A stretch of DNA of 36,546 nucleotides from Chloroflexota bacterium (GCA_005879985.1 VBIA01000109.1:1-36546); one strand, 5' to 3'; positions 14,556-22,559 are shown, counted from the stretch's first letter. Numbers and translations: made by a program. The notes: generated by a model from the letters alone, not told the origin.

Positions 14556-16307
14556 TCAAGCGGTCACCATCCGCGACTCGCTGTCTTCGTACTCCTGCGA
14601 GAGCAGGGCGCGGTAGAGCTCGTTCGTGCGCATCAGCTCTGTGTGCGTGCCGACCGCGGCGACACGGCCGCCGTCGATGAGCGCGACCCGATCCGCCAGC
14701 GCCAGCGTCGACGGACGATGCACCACAAGCAGCGAGGTCACTCCCTCGAGCACGCTCGCGAGCGCCTCCTCGATCAGGGCCTCGGTGTGCACGTCGACCG
14801 ACGACAGCGGGTCGTCGAGAACCAGCACCTGCGGCGACCCGAGCACCGCCCGCGCGAGAGCCAGCCTCTGCCGTTGCCCGCCGGAGAGCGTGTAGCCTTG
14901 CTCGCCCACGCGGGTCTCGAGACCCCACGGCAGGTCCCAGACGAACTCCGCCTGCGCCACCCTCAGCGCGCGCTTAAGCTCCTCGTCGGACACGACCGGC
15001 CGGCCCATCACCAGGTTCTCGTGCACCGAAGCCGAGAACAGGATCGGATCCTCGAACGCCGTGCCGATGTGCGAGCGCAGAGAGCGCAGGTGCAGGTCGC
15101 GGACGTCGACGCCGTCGAGCAGGACGCAGCCCTCGGTTACGTCGTAGAGCCGCGGCACGAGGTAGGCGAGGGTCGTCTTGCCCGAGCCGGTGCGCCCGAC
15201 CAAACCGACGGTCTCGCCCGGCTCGATCGTCAGGTTCAGGTCGCGGAGGATCCAATCGTCCGACTTGGGATATTTGAAGCCCACGCCGCGCAGCTCGATG
15301 CGCCCCTTGCACCGCTCCATCGAGCGTGCACCAGGAAGATCGGCGATGTCGGGCCGCGAGTCCATCACCTCGTTCAGGCGCTGCACCGCGGTCTGGCACT
15401 CCTCGCTCATCGACAGCACCCAGCCGATGGCGTCCATCGGCCACGTGAGCATGAAGACGTAGCTCATGAATGCGATGAGGCCGCCCACCGTGAGGCTGCC
15501 GTGGATGACGTTGTAGCCGCCGAGCAGCAGGACCGCCGCGAGAGAGACGTTGGGCAGAAGCGTCAGCTGTGTCCACAGGCGCGCGCGTTCGGCGATGGCC
15601 TCGATGTTGGAGGCTCCGAGCCTGCGCGCCATGTCGTCGAACCGTGCCTGCATCAAGGGCATCCGGCCGAACGCCTTGATGATGCGTACGCCAGTCGCCA
15701 TCTCCTCGATGATCGTGGTGAGGTCGCCCTGCTGGTCCTGGATTCGGCGGGCGATGACCTTGTACTTCTCGTGGAACGTGTTGCTGAAGTAGGCGATAGG
15801 CAGCATGCACACCACCGTCACGATCGCGAGCTGCCAGTCGAGCTGCGCCATCAGCACGAACACGACGGCGAACGTGACGAGCGTCTGTAGGAACCAGATC
15901 AGCCCGAAGCTCACGAAGCGGCGCACCGTCCCGATGTCGGAGATCGCGCGCGACAGCAGCTGGCCCGACTGCCAGTTGTCGTGGAAGGAGACCTGCAGGC
16001 TCTGGAGGTGCGCGTAGAAGTCGTTGCGGAGGTCGGTCTCCATGCGCAGCGAGGCCATGCCCGAAAAGTTGCGCCGCAGATAGATGAAGACGAACTCGAG
16101 AAGGCCGATGACGACGAGCAGCGCGACCGGCGGCACGATGTCGCCAAGCTGGTGATGGCTGATCGGCCCGTCGATGATGTACTCGATCACTTTCGGGATC
16201 GCGGCCGCGGCTGCGAGGCTGCCCAGCTGCGATAGGCCGAAGATGACCACGAGTCCCCAGTACGGGCGCAGGTAAGACACATAGCGACGAAGCGCGAGGA
16301 GACCCAC
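14556..16307 (-). CDS. ABC exporter half-transporter, first subunit (degenerate ATP site)
   Basis: A 583-aa protein with an exporter-type membrane domain (about 1-310) and an ATPase domain: Walker A GRTGSGKTT (371-379), signature LSGGQRQR (474-481), Walker B VLVLDDPLSSVD (494-505). The catalytic Glu is D499, and the Q-loop Gln is E419 (AFEDPILF). Together with LSAGQ in the partner encoded next, this is the pattern of heterodimeric exporters of the BmrCD/LmrCD kind, where one of two ATP sites is inactive. Start GTG 16307; TAAACT lies 11 bp upstream. Substrate unknown, possibly drugs or lipids. Confidence 0.9.
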   Translation of the reverse strand: MGLLALRRYVSYLRPYWGLVVIFGLSQLGSLAAAAAIPKVIEYIIDGPISHHQLGDIVPPVALLVVIGLLEFVFIYLRRNFSGMASLRMETDLRNDFYAHLQSLQVSFHDNWQSGQLLSRAISDIGTVRRFVSFGLIWFLQTLVTFAVVFVLMAQLDWQLAIVTVVCMLPIAYFSNTFHEKYKVIARRIQDQQGDLTTIIEEMATGVRIIKAFGRMPLMQARFDDMARRLGASNIEAIAERARLWTQLTLLPNVSLAAVLLLGGYNVIHGSLTVGGLIAFMSYVFMLTWPMDAIGWVLSMSEECQTAVQRLNEVMDSRPDIADLPGARSMERCKGRIELRGVGFKYPKSDDWILRDLNLTIEPGETVGLVGRTGSGKTTLAYLVPRLYDVTEGCVLLDGVDVRDLHLRSLRSHIGTAFEDPILFSASVHENLVMGRPVVSDEELKRALRVAQAEFVWDLPWGLETRVGEQGYTLSGGQRQRLALARAVLGSPQVLVLDDPLSSVDVHTEALIEEALASVLEGVTSLLVVHRPSTLALADRVALIDGGRVAAVGTHTELMRTNELYRALLSQEYEDSESRMVTA

Positions 16308-16318
16308 GGGGGTCGCTC

Positions 16319-16324
16319 AGTTTA
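16319..16324 (-). promoter_or_regulatory. TAAACT motif (possible -10) before ABC exporter
   Basis: The minus strand reads TAAACTGAGC, with 11 nt between TAAACT and the GTG start. The same ten bases occur before thrC and TAAACTG occurs before the NIL gene, each 9-11 nt from the start codon. There is no recognisable Shine-Dalgarno at this gene. A -10 element giving a leaderless or very short leader is the simplest reading; no -35 is visible. Confidence 0.4.
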
Positions 16325-16330
16325 CCGACG

Positions 16331-16693
16331 TCAGACTCGTGCCAGGTCCCTTATGGAGACGATGCCCACCACCTCGCCGCCTTCCATGACCGGCAGGTGG
16401 CGGAAGTTGTGGTCGAGCATGGTTTTCAGGGCGGAGTCGACGGAGTCGTCAGGGGAAGCTGACATCGGATCGGGCGTCATCCACGACGACACTTCGTGAG
16501 CGGGCGCGTCGTGCGAGTTGGACAGCGCGCGCACGGTATCGCGCTCGGTGAAGATGCCCACGAGGCGCGTGCCTTCCATGACCAGGGTGGAGCCGATGCG
16601 GTGCTGAGCCATGAGCGCGACAGCCTCGCCGACCGTTGTGGTCGGGCTTACGTAGTGCAGGCCTGTCGACATGACCTCCCGCACGGTGGTCAT
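16331..16693 (-). CDS. Tandem CBS-domain protein
   Basis: A 120-aa protein made only of two CBS motifs (about 1-58 and 65-120), the regulatory module that usually binds adenosyl ligands. Typical signatures are MSTGLHYVSPTTTVGEAVALM, GIFTERD, MTPDPMSASPDDSVDSALKTM and GIVSIRDLA. The ATG at 16693 is used; a longer frame extends into the upstream copD-like gene and is not plausible. It starts 8 bp after that gene's stop. The ligand and target are not evident. Confidence 0.92.
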   Translation of the reverse strand: MTTVREVMSTGLHYVSPTTTVGEAVALMAQHRIGSTLVMEGTRLVGIFTERDTVRALSNSHDAPAHEVSSWMTPDPMSASPDDSVDSALKTMLDHNFRHLPVMEGGEVVGIVSIRDLARV

Positions 16694-16701
16694 CACACCT
16701 A

Positions 16702-17445
16702 CTATGCACCCGCGGGAGGATTTGGGAAAGCGGCCAGGAGGCCGGTTGCGGCCACAACGGCCAATGCCATCAGCGCGTCGCTTCGGGCCAACGGCACGGC
16801 GCGCCGCCACGTGACGGCGGCGAGGGCGAGCATCGCGAGCACGCCCACCGACTTGGCAACCAGGACGACGCCGTAGGCCGTCTGCCAGAGATCGCTGAAC
16901 CCGGCTACCTGCTCGGTGGCGCGCAGCAGGCCAGTCAGCGCGGTGAACGCGAAGGCGACCATCGCCACCCGGCCGAATCGCGTCAGCAGGTCCTGGCCCC
17001 CAGGGCTGCGCCATCCGTCCGGCGGTCGCAGCGTGGCCAGCACAAGCACGCCTCCCGCCCAGATTCCGGCGCTCACTACATGCAGCTCGTCCACCAGGAT
17101 CGCCGGGACGAGCGGCTCAGCATTGGCCGCATGCCCTGCCGGCGCAAGCAGGAGGACGGCGGCGAATCCCGCGGGCACGGCGCCCGGACCCCAGCGCAAG
17201 CACATCACCAGCGCCGCCACCTCGACCACGACCCGTGCCGCCCCGACCCACGAAGGCGCCAGCGCGACCGTTGTCACTCCGCCGAGAAGCGCCAGCGCGA
17301 GCGCGCGCTCCATGCTCGGCCTAACCCACGACAGGTGCGGCGGCTGGCGCGCGAGCTGGCGCATCACGACCACGCCGACGAAACCAAGAAGGCCCGCGTA
17401 CTCGACCCCCCGGAACGCACCCGACACGATCTCGGCCGGCGTCAT
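16702..17445 (-). CDS. CopD family copper-resistance-like membrane protein
   Basis: A 247-aa protein with about eight membrane helices. The central DELHVVSAGIWAGGVLVLATL is the characteristic CopD-domain segment, with a His near the membrane face that may bind copper or haem. The remaining helices (AMVAFAFTALTGLLRATEQV, VVLVAKSVGVLAMLALAAV) match the family pattern. CopD proteins are linked to copper uptake or delivery, sometimes to cytochrome oxidase. It is divergent from the R2-like oxidase with only 24 bp between starts and is followed by the CBS gene. Confidence 0.83.
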   Translation of the reverse strand: MTPAEIVSGAFRGVEYAGLLGFVGVVVMRQLARQPPHLSWVRPSMERALALALLGGVTTVALAPSWVGAARVVVEVAALVMCLRWGPGAVPAGFAAVLLLAPAGHAANAEPLVPAILVDELHVVSAGIWAGGVLVLATLRPPDGWRSPGGQDLLTRFGRVAMVAFAFTALTGLLRATEQVAGFSDLWQTAYGVVLVAKSVGVLAMLALAAVTWRRAVPLARSDALMALAVVAATGLLAAFPNPPAGA

Positions 17446-17455
17446 CGAATGCGTC

Positions 17456-17462
17456 TACCCTA
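17456..17462. promoter_or_regulatory. Possible shared -10 in 24-bp divergent gap
   Basis: The gap between the copD-like start (17445, minus) and the oxidase start (17470, plus) contains CTACCCTAG. TACCCT on the plus strand lies 8 bp before the oxidase ATG; TAGGGT on the minus strand lies 11 bp before the copD ATG. Both fit TAnnnT. With so little space, both transcripts would have to be leaderless or nearly so, or the -35 regions lie in the opposite gene. Confidence 0.35.
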
Positions 17463-17469
17463 GTTGCCG

Positions 17470-18495
17470 ATGGCCGCCGAGTCGCCGCTCACGATCGAGC
17501 AGGTCGACGTCGAGATGGACCGGCTGATTGGTCCGGACATCGACTCCGCCTCGCTGTACCGCCGCTGGGAAAAGCAGCAGTGGGCGGTCTCCGATCTCGA
17601 CTTCAGCCAGGACAAGGCCGACTGGTTGAGCCTGCCTGAAGGGATCCGGCAGGTCACCCAGAACACGATGACCTTGTTCTTCATCGGCGAGCAGGCCGTG
17701 ACCGACACCCTGGCTCCCCTCCTCCACGCAGCGCCGCGGGAGGACGAGCGCATCTTTCTGGCCACTCAGATCGCGGACGAGGCCCGTCACACGGTTTTCT
17801 TTCAGCGCTTCTTCGATGAGGTGCTGGGCGTGGGTGGAGGGCTGCACGCGGCTCTGGATGCGGTCACGCCGCAAGCGACCGAGGGCTTTCGCCGGATCTT
17901 CGACCATCAGCTACGTGACGCCATGGATCGTGTGCGACTGAATCCCAGCGACAGCCGGGCGTGGGTTGAAGGCGTCGTCACGTATCACCTCATCATCGAG
18001 GGCTACCTGGCGATCACGGGCCAGCGCAGCCTGCTGCGCACGCTCAAGAACGTAGGCCTCATGCCAGGGTTCAGGACCGGGTTCACCGCGGTCGCCAGGG
18101 ATGAGTCAAGGCACATCGGCTTCGGCGTGCTGGCGCTGAAGCGACGGGTGGCGGCCGATCCGGCCGTCGCCGGAGTCATAGCCGACAAAGTCGACGAGCT
18201 GTTGGAGCCGGCGGTCCGGACGGTGGTCCCCACCGATCGCAAGCTGCCGATTGTGGACCCGCGTGACGTGCCCGAGCCGCTGCGCGTCAACGGACTCGCG
18301 TTGCGCGACTTCGCCCTCTCGTCGCTCGCCAAGCGTTTGCTAGCGGCGGGCGTGTCGGCGCAGGTCGTGCAGAGGATCAGGAGGGACGCCGAGGCTCTTT
18401 ACGAGTCGCTGTGGACGGAGTACGAAAGCAAGCACGGAGTGCGCCACCCGGTGCGCTTCTACCAGGAAGGCCTGGTCACCGCTCCGGCGCTATAG
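17470..18495 (+). CDS. R2-like ligand-binding oxidase (R2lox-type ferritin-like protein)
   Basis: A 341-aa protein of the ribonucleotide-reductase R2-like family. The six metal ligands can be read: E74 (GEQAV), E104 and H107 (DEARH), E177 (IIEGY), E212 and H215 (DESRH). V77 is three residues after the first Glu and Y172 five before E177. These are the spacings of the Val and Tyr that form the tyrosine-valine ether crosslink in Mycobacterium and Geobacillus R2lox, which holds a Mn/Fe cofactor and a bound fatty acid. No large reductase subunit is nearby, which also fits an oxidase. ATG 17470 is preferred over TTG 17464. Its 3' end overlaps mnmA by 20 bp. Confidence 0.85.
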   Translation: MAAESPLTIEQVDVEMDRLIGPDIDSASLYRRWEKQQWAVSDLDFSQDKADWLSLPEGIRQVTQNTMTLFFIGEQAVTDTLAPLLHAAPREDERIFLATQIADEARHTVFFQRFFDEVLGVGGGLHAALDAVTPQATEGFRRIFDHQLRDAMDRVRLNPSDSRAWVEGVVTYHLIIEGYLAITGQRSLLRTLKNVGLMPGFRTGFTAVARDESRHIGFGVLALKRRVAADPAVAGVIADKVDELLEPAVRTVVPTDRKLPIVDPRDVPEPLRVNGLALRDFALSSLAKRLLAAGVSAQVVQRIRRDAEALYESLWTEYESKHGVRHPVRFYQEGLVTAPAL

Positions 18496-19528
18496 TCCCG
18501 CCGCCGAGCACGCGGGTGCCCGAGTAGAGCACGGCCGCTTGGCCCGGCGCCGCACCGAAGAAAGGCTCGTCGAGTGTGAGCCGGCCATGCGTGTAGGTAG
18601 CGCTGATCGGGCGCGCGTGGTAGCGAAGTCGCGCGGTGCAGCGGATCGGCAGCTGTGGGTCGGGATCGATAAACGAGACGTCGCGCAGCGCGACCTCGGT
18701 GGTCGCGAGGTCCTCCCTCCGGCCGACCGCGATTCGATTCGTCGTGGCGTCGATGCGCGTCACGTACCACGGCCCAGGCTCGCGAAGGTCGCCGAAGCCT
18801 GAACGCTGACCGACTGTGTACATCGCGGTGCCGCGGTGCGTCCCTACTTCGCGCCCGGCCGCGTCGACCACCACGCCAGACCGCACCGGCAGCCGCTTCG
18901 ACAGGTACGCAGCCGTCTCGCCGCGCGGCACGAAGCAGATCTCCTGGCTCTCGGCCTTTGCCGCCACGGGCAGACCGAACTCGCGCGCGTGCTCGCGCAC
19001 CTCGCTCTTGGTCATCGCGCCCAGTGGAAAGGCGATGCGCGCAAGTCGCTCGCGATCGAGGTGGTACAGCATGTACGACTGGTCCTTGGCCGGATCGGCG
19101 CCTTCGTGCAGCTCCGGCCCGTTCGGGCCGTCGACGATCCGCGCGTAGTGCCCCGTCGCGAGGCGGTCGAAGCCGAGGTCCAGTACCCGCCGGAGCATGA
19201 GGTCGAAGCGGACGAACGCGTTGCAGCGAACGCATGGGTTCGGCGTGCGGCCCTCGAGGTACTCGCGATGGAACGGCTCGATCACGCGTTCGCCGAACTG
19301 GCGCTCGAGATTCCAGCAGTAATAAGGAATGTCGAGCAGCGAGGCTACGCGCCGCGCATCCTCCACCGCCGAAAGGGAGCAGCACCCTCCGTGCTGGGCG
19401 CTTTCCTCCTGGTCCTCGCGCGGCCACTGCTGCAGCGTGATGCCGACGACGTCATGACCCTGCGCCTGCAGCAGCGCGGCGGCGACCGATGAGTCGACCC
19501 CGCCCGACATCGCGACCGCGATCCTCAC
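18476..19528 (-). CDS. mnmA: tRNA 2-thiouridine synthase MnmA
   Basis: Adds sulfur to uridine-34 of Lys, Glu and Gln tRNAs using ATP. The PP-loop SGGVDSS is at residues 8-14, and the catalytic cysteines are in NPCVRCN (C99) and QEICF (C198). ATGHYAR and KDQSYMLY are also typical. The length (350 aa) is normal, although an insert with GGCCSLSAVEDARR follows the first strand, as in several actinobacterial and chloroflexal forms. The start overlaps the monooxygenase stop by 4 nt. It ends a run that also holds a sulfur carrier gene, so sulfur supply may link these neighbours. Confidence 0.95.
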   Translation of the reverse strand: MRIAVAMSGGVDSSVAAALLQAQGHDVVGITLQQWPREDQEESAQHGGCCSLSAVEDARRVASLLDIPYYCWNLERQFGERVIEPFHREYLEGRTPNPCVRCNAFVRFDLMLRRVLDLGFDRLATGHYARIVDGPNGPELHEGADPAKDQSYMLYHLDRERLARIAFPLGAMTKSEVREHAREFGLPVAAKAESQEICFVPRGETAAYLSKRLPVRSGVVVDAAGREVGTHRGTAMYTVGQRSGFGDLREPGPWYVTRIDATTNRIAVGRREDLATTEVALRDVSFIDPDPQLPIRCTARLRYHARPISATYTHGRLTLDEPFFGAAPGQAAVLYSGTRVLGGGTIAPER

Positions 19529-20739
19529 TTGCGACTCGCCACGATGTCCTGAACCACTATCTCCGCGTCCTCCCCTACACCGTAGAGGACCGCTGACTGT
19601 CCCTTGCGCTGGAAGTGGACGCCCATGAAGTAGAGGCCATCGACGGCGCTGTGTCCGTCCGTCTGAACCGGGAACCCCATGTCGTCAAAGACCGGAAAGT
19701 GAACCCAGCCGTAGTCGGGGCGGTAGCCGGTCGTCCAGATCACTGAGGACACGCCTTCGCGGGCGAGGTCGATCTTCGTCCTCGGCTCGATGCGCAGCGG
19801 CGGGGGCAGCTCCCATGGAATGTCGAGGCCCCGCTTCGCGCACAGCGCGTCGACCCACTTCTTGAAGAGCGCGGCCATGCTGTCGCCCGCGTCCACCAGC
19901 GCGTTCAGGTCGGGATCGAAATGAGCCGTTCCGTCTGACACGCCGGCGAAGCGGCCGACCAGCTCGATGCCCTCGGCGTGGAGGGTGCGCAGGTGCATGT
20001 CGCGCCCGCCGCCGTGGCCGGTGGCGAGCGGATTGCTGATCAGGCGGGCGGCCGGTGACGGCAGATCTTTGAGCGTCCGATTCCAGAAGCCCGACTCGAT
20101 GATCCACCACACCAGGTCATGGCCACCGAATCGCCGAGGCGCCCAGGGAGCCCGGCCGCAGGCGAGGATGACCTTCCTGCCGTCCTCGTGGAGCTCCTCG
20201 GCGAGCTGGCATCCGGTCTGGCCGCTGCCGACGATCAGGACGGCGCCTTCGGGCACAGCCGCCGTGTTGCGGTACTCGTCGGCGAGAACCTGGGTCACGC
20301 CCGGCGGCATGTCGCTCGCGCCACGCGGCAGGTGCGGGCGCTGATATCCGCCTGTGGCCACAACCACCGTGCGCGCGCTGATGTCGCTCGTATCGGTGCG
20401 GAGCGTGAACCCATCATCTTCCCGGTCGAGCGAGGTGACAGAGCAGCCCTCCTTCACCGGCGCCTTGAAGGCCTCGGACCAATGCTGGAAGTGGTCGACC
20501 AGCTCCTCTCGGTTCATGAAGCCGTCGGGGTCGCGGCCCGCGTACGCCGCGCCCGGCAGCCGCACCGACCAGTTGGGCGTGACCAGGCAGAACGAGTCCC
20601 AGCGGCGCGAACGCCACGTCTCGGCGACACGTCCGGCCTCGAGCACGACGTGGTCCATGCCGGCCTGGGTGAGGTGATAGCTCGTGGCGAGGCCGGCCTG
20701 CCCGGCGCCGACCACCGCGACGTCGACCTTCTCGGTCAC
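19525..20739 (-). CDS. FAD-dependent monooxygenase / CzcO-like oxidoreductase
   Basis: A 404-aa flavoprotein with an N-terminal FAD-binding VVGAGQAGLATSYHL (residues 9-23), a second dinucleotide motif LIVGSGQTGCQLAEEL near 175-190 for NADPH, and a late WTTGYRPDYGWV segment. This pattern fits flavin-containing monooxygenases and the CzcO group. It overlaps the NIL gene and mnmA by 4 nt each, so it belongs to the same operon. The substrate cannot be inferred; a sulfur compound is possible from context but not shown. Confidence 0.87.
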   Translation of the reverse strand: MTEKVDVAVVGAGQAGLATSYHLTQAGMDHVVLEAGRVAETWRSRRWDSFCLVTPNWSVRLPGAAYAGRDPDGFMNREELVDHFQHWSEAFKAPVKEGCSVTSLDREDDGFTLRTDTSDISARTVVVATGGYQRPHLPRGASDMPPGVTQVLADEYRNTAAVPEGAVLIVGSGQTGCQLAEELHEDGRKVILACGRAPWAPRRFGGHDLVWWIIESGFWNRTLKDLPSPAARLISNPLATGHGGGRDMHLRTLHAEGIELVGRFAGVSDGTAHFDPDLNALVDAGDSMAALFKKWVDALCAKRGLDIPWELPPPLRIEPRTKIDLAREGVSSVIWTTGYRPDYGWVHFPVFDDMGFPVQTDGHSAVDGLYFMGVHFQRKGQSAVLYGVGEDAEIVVQDIVASRK

Positions 20740-20975
20740 TCCACGACGTCGCCTTCAGCAGGCTCGACCTTCACGCCCCGAGACTCGAGGTACTCGATTC
20801 CCCGCTCCAGCTCGTCGGGCTCGCCGGTGATCTCGAGCAGGACCCAGCCTTGGTCGCGCGTGACGTCGGCGCGGCGGATGTTGGTGACGATCGCGAACTG
20901 CTTGCCGAGCTGGTAGATCACCGGCTCGGTCACCAGCGACGGACCGAAGATGAGCTTGAGTCGCCTGCGTGCCAT
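20736..20975 (-). CDS. NIL domain protein
   Basis: A 79-aa protein that is essentially one NIL domain, the ACT-like small ligand-binding fold found at the C-terminus of methionine transporter ATPases and in sulfur-related ferredoxins. Visible core: RRRLKLIFGPSLVTEPVIYQL, then FAIVTNIRRADV and WVLLEITGEPDELERGIEYL. The lack of an iron-sulfur part makes it a stand-alone regulator or partner. It overlaps the monooxygenase gene by 4 nt. TAAACT occurs 10 bp before the ATG. The sulfur carrier and threonine synthase genes lie just upstream. Confidence 0.88.
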   Translation of the reverse strand: MARRRLKLIFGPSLVTEPVIYQLGKQFAIVTNIRRADVTRDQGWVLLEITGEPDELERGIEYLESRGVKVEPAEGDVVE

Positions 20976-20985
20976 GCGTGGCCGC

Positions 20986-20991
20986 AGTTTA
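20986..20991 (-). promoter_or_regulatory. TAAACT motif (possible -10) before NIL gene
   Basis: The minus strand reads TAAACTGCGG, with 10 nt between TAAACT and the ATG at 20975. It is one of three such sites in the window. The preceding palindromic repeat at 21017-21037 could separate the upstream transcript from a new one starting here. Confidence 0.4.
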
Positions 20992-21016
20992 TGGCAAGCC
21001 GGCCGCCCCCACCTGG

Positions 21017-21037
21017 CCTCCCCACACGGTGGGGAGG
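21017..21037. repeat. Palindromic repeat (single hairpin form) between moaD-like and NIL genes
   Basis: The arms CCTCCCCAC and GTGGGGAGG surround ACG. It is preceded by CCCCACC (21007-21013), so it keeps part of the layout of the two-hairpin family but lacks the second stem. It lies 8 bp beyond the sulfur-carrier stop codon. Confidence 0.8.
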
Positions 21038-21044
21038 GATCCGG

Positions 21045-21317
21045 CTAGCCTCCCGCGACCGCCGGGACGATCGAGATCTCGTCCCCCTCTTTCACCTTCT
21101 CGCTGAGGCCCGATCCGAGCCTCACGTCCTCGTCGTTGAGGTATACGTTCACGAACTGGCGTAGGTCGCCTTTGTCGTCGAGCAGCCTGTCCCGGAAGCC
21201 GGGATAGCGCTCGTCGAGCGCGACGATCGCCGAGCCCAGGTCGGCCCCGCCGACCTCGACCGTGATCTCGCCGTTCGACAGGCGCCGCAACGGTCCGGGA
21301 ATTCGAAATCGTGGCAT
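21045..21317 (-). CDS. MoaD/ThiS-family sulfur carrier protein, CysO-like
   Basis: A 90-aa ubiquitin-fold protein ending in VAGG, the Gly-Gly tail that is activated and turned into a thiocarboxylate. The stretch FVNVYLNDEDVRLGSGL and the ending ISIVPAVAGG are very close to mycobacterial CysO, which donates sulfur to a PLP enzyme in cysteine synthesis, and less like MoaD of molybdopterin synthesis. It begins 3 bp after the threonine synthase stop. No adenylating enzyme or Mec-type peptidase is in the window. The paired PLP enzyme suggests a role in sulfur amino acid synthesis, which is inference. Confidence 0.88.
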   Translation of the reverse strand: MPRFRIPGPLRRLSNGEITVEVGGADLGSAIVALDERYPGFRDRLLDDKGDLRQFVNVYLNDEDVRLGSGLSEKVKEGDEISIVPAVAGG

Positions 21318-21320
21318 CGC

Positions 21321-22559
21321 CTACAGATTCACCTTTTCGCGAAACGACTTGAGCGTCGGATCTATTTCCACCCGCCGCCCGTGCCCGTTCGCCGACGCGA
21401 GCACGTCGGCGGTCTTGAGGCCGTGCCCCGTGACATAGGCGACCACGGTTTCGTCACCGCGCCAGCGGCCTGCGCGCGCCAGCTTGGTGAGCACGCCGAT
21501 GGTCACGCCGCCGGCCGTCTCCGTGAAGATGCCCTCGGTGCGCGCGAGCAGGCGCATGGCGTCCACGATCTCCTCTTCGGTGACAGCCTCGACCACGCCA
21601 CCCGTCTCCAGCGCGATGCGGTTCACATAGATGCCGTCCGAAGGATTGCCGATGGCGATCGAGCGCGCGATGGTGTTGGGCTTGACCGGCATCACTTTCT
21701 CGGGCTCGTCGGACTTGAACGCGTTGTAAACGGGCGAACAGCCGAGCGCCTGGGCGCCGGTCAGCGCCGGCACGCTGTCGCCGCGCACGAGGCCGAAATC
21801 GATCAGCTCGCGCACGGCCTGCCTGTGCCTCACGAACTGGCAGCCGCTTGCGACGGGGATGATGATCTCGTCCGGCAATTTCCAGCCCAGCTGCTCGGCG
21901 GTTTCGAACGTCAGCGTCTTCGAGCCTTCCGCGTAGAAGGGCCGGATGTTGATGTTGCAGAAGGCCCACGGCGTCGACTCGACGAGCTGGCTGCAGAGAC
22001 GGTTCACGTCGTCATATGTGCCGCGAACCGCGACGAGGTTCGGATCGAACACGCCGATGCTCACGACCTTCTGCGGCTCGAGGTCGACCGGGATGAACAC
22101 GAAGCACTCGAGCCCCGCCCGGGCCGAGTACGCGGCCACGGCGTTGGCAAGGTTTCCAGTCGACGCGCACGCCATCGTCTCGAAGCCCTGCGACCGCGCC
22201 CAGCTGATCGCGACCGACACCACGCGGTCCTTGAACGAGTTGGTCGGGTTCATGCTGTCGTTCTTCAGGTACAGGTTGCGAAGGCCGAGCTGGTGGCCGA
22301 GGCGATCGGCCTTGACCAGCGGCGTGAATCCCTCGCCCAGCGTCACGACGGGCGTCGACTCCTCCACTGGCAGCAGGTCGCGGTAGCGCCAGATCGACTT
22401 CGGCCCTGACTCGATGCGCTCCCTGGTTACGACCTTCTTCAGCGACGCGTAGTCGTAGACCGCGTCGAGCGGACCGAAGCACATCTCACACACGTGCGTG
22501 GCCTGCAGCGGGTACTCGGCCCCGCATTCGCGACAGCGAAGTCCCAGGAGCTTGGGCAT
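21321..22559 (-). CDS. thrC: Threonine synthase-like PLP enzyme with zinc ribbon
   Basis: A 412-aa fold-type II PLP enzyme. The N-terminal zinc ribbon has C9, C12, C24 and C27. The PLP Lys is K110 in NPTNSFKDR, the phosphate-binding Gly/Ser loop begins ACASTGNLANA, and the late YVTGHGLKTADV matches threonine synthase. The family converts O-phosphohomoserine to threonine. Direct linkage to a CysO-like carrier raises the alternative that it accepts sulfur to make homocysteine or cysteine. It begins 12 bp after the galM-like gene; TAAACTGAGC lies 9 bp before the ATG, overlapping that gene's stop. Confidence 0.88.
   Translation of the reverse strand: MPKLLGLRCRECGAEYPLQATHVCEMCFGPLDAVYDYASLKKVVTRERIESGPKSIWRYRDLLPVEESTPVVTLGEGFTPLVKADRLGHQLGLRNLYLKNDSMNPTNSFKDRVVSVAISWARSQGFETMACASTGNLANAVAAYSARAGLECFVFIPVDLEPQKVVSIGVFDPNLVAVRGTYDDVNRLCSQLVESTPWAFCNINIRPFYAEGSKTLTFETAEQLGWKLPDEIIIPVASGCQFVRHRQAVRELIDFGLVRGDSVPALTGAQALGCSPVYNAFKSDEPEKVMPVKPNTIARSIAIGNPSDGIYVNRIALETGGVVEAVTEEEIVDAMRLLARTEGIFTETAGGVTIGVLTKLARAGRWRGDETVVAYVTGHGLKTADVLASANGHGRRVEIDPTLKSFREKVNL

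Noticed and set aside
14551-14928. N-terminal extension of the second ABC subunit (frame open to 14928)
   Set aside because: This part is Arg/Gly/Ala-rich and antisense-like to nothing known; it is a frame shadow of the first subunit, and GTG 14550 starts right after that gene's stop.
16694-17014. N-terminal extension of the CBS protein
   Set aside because: The upstream part of the frame is an Arg/Gly/Pro-rich shadow of the CopD-like gene; the CBS fold begins at ATG 16693.
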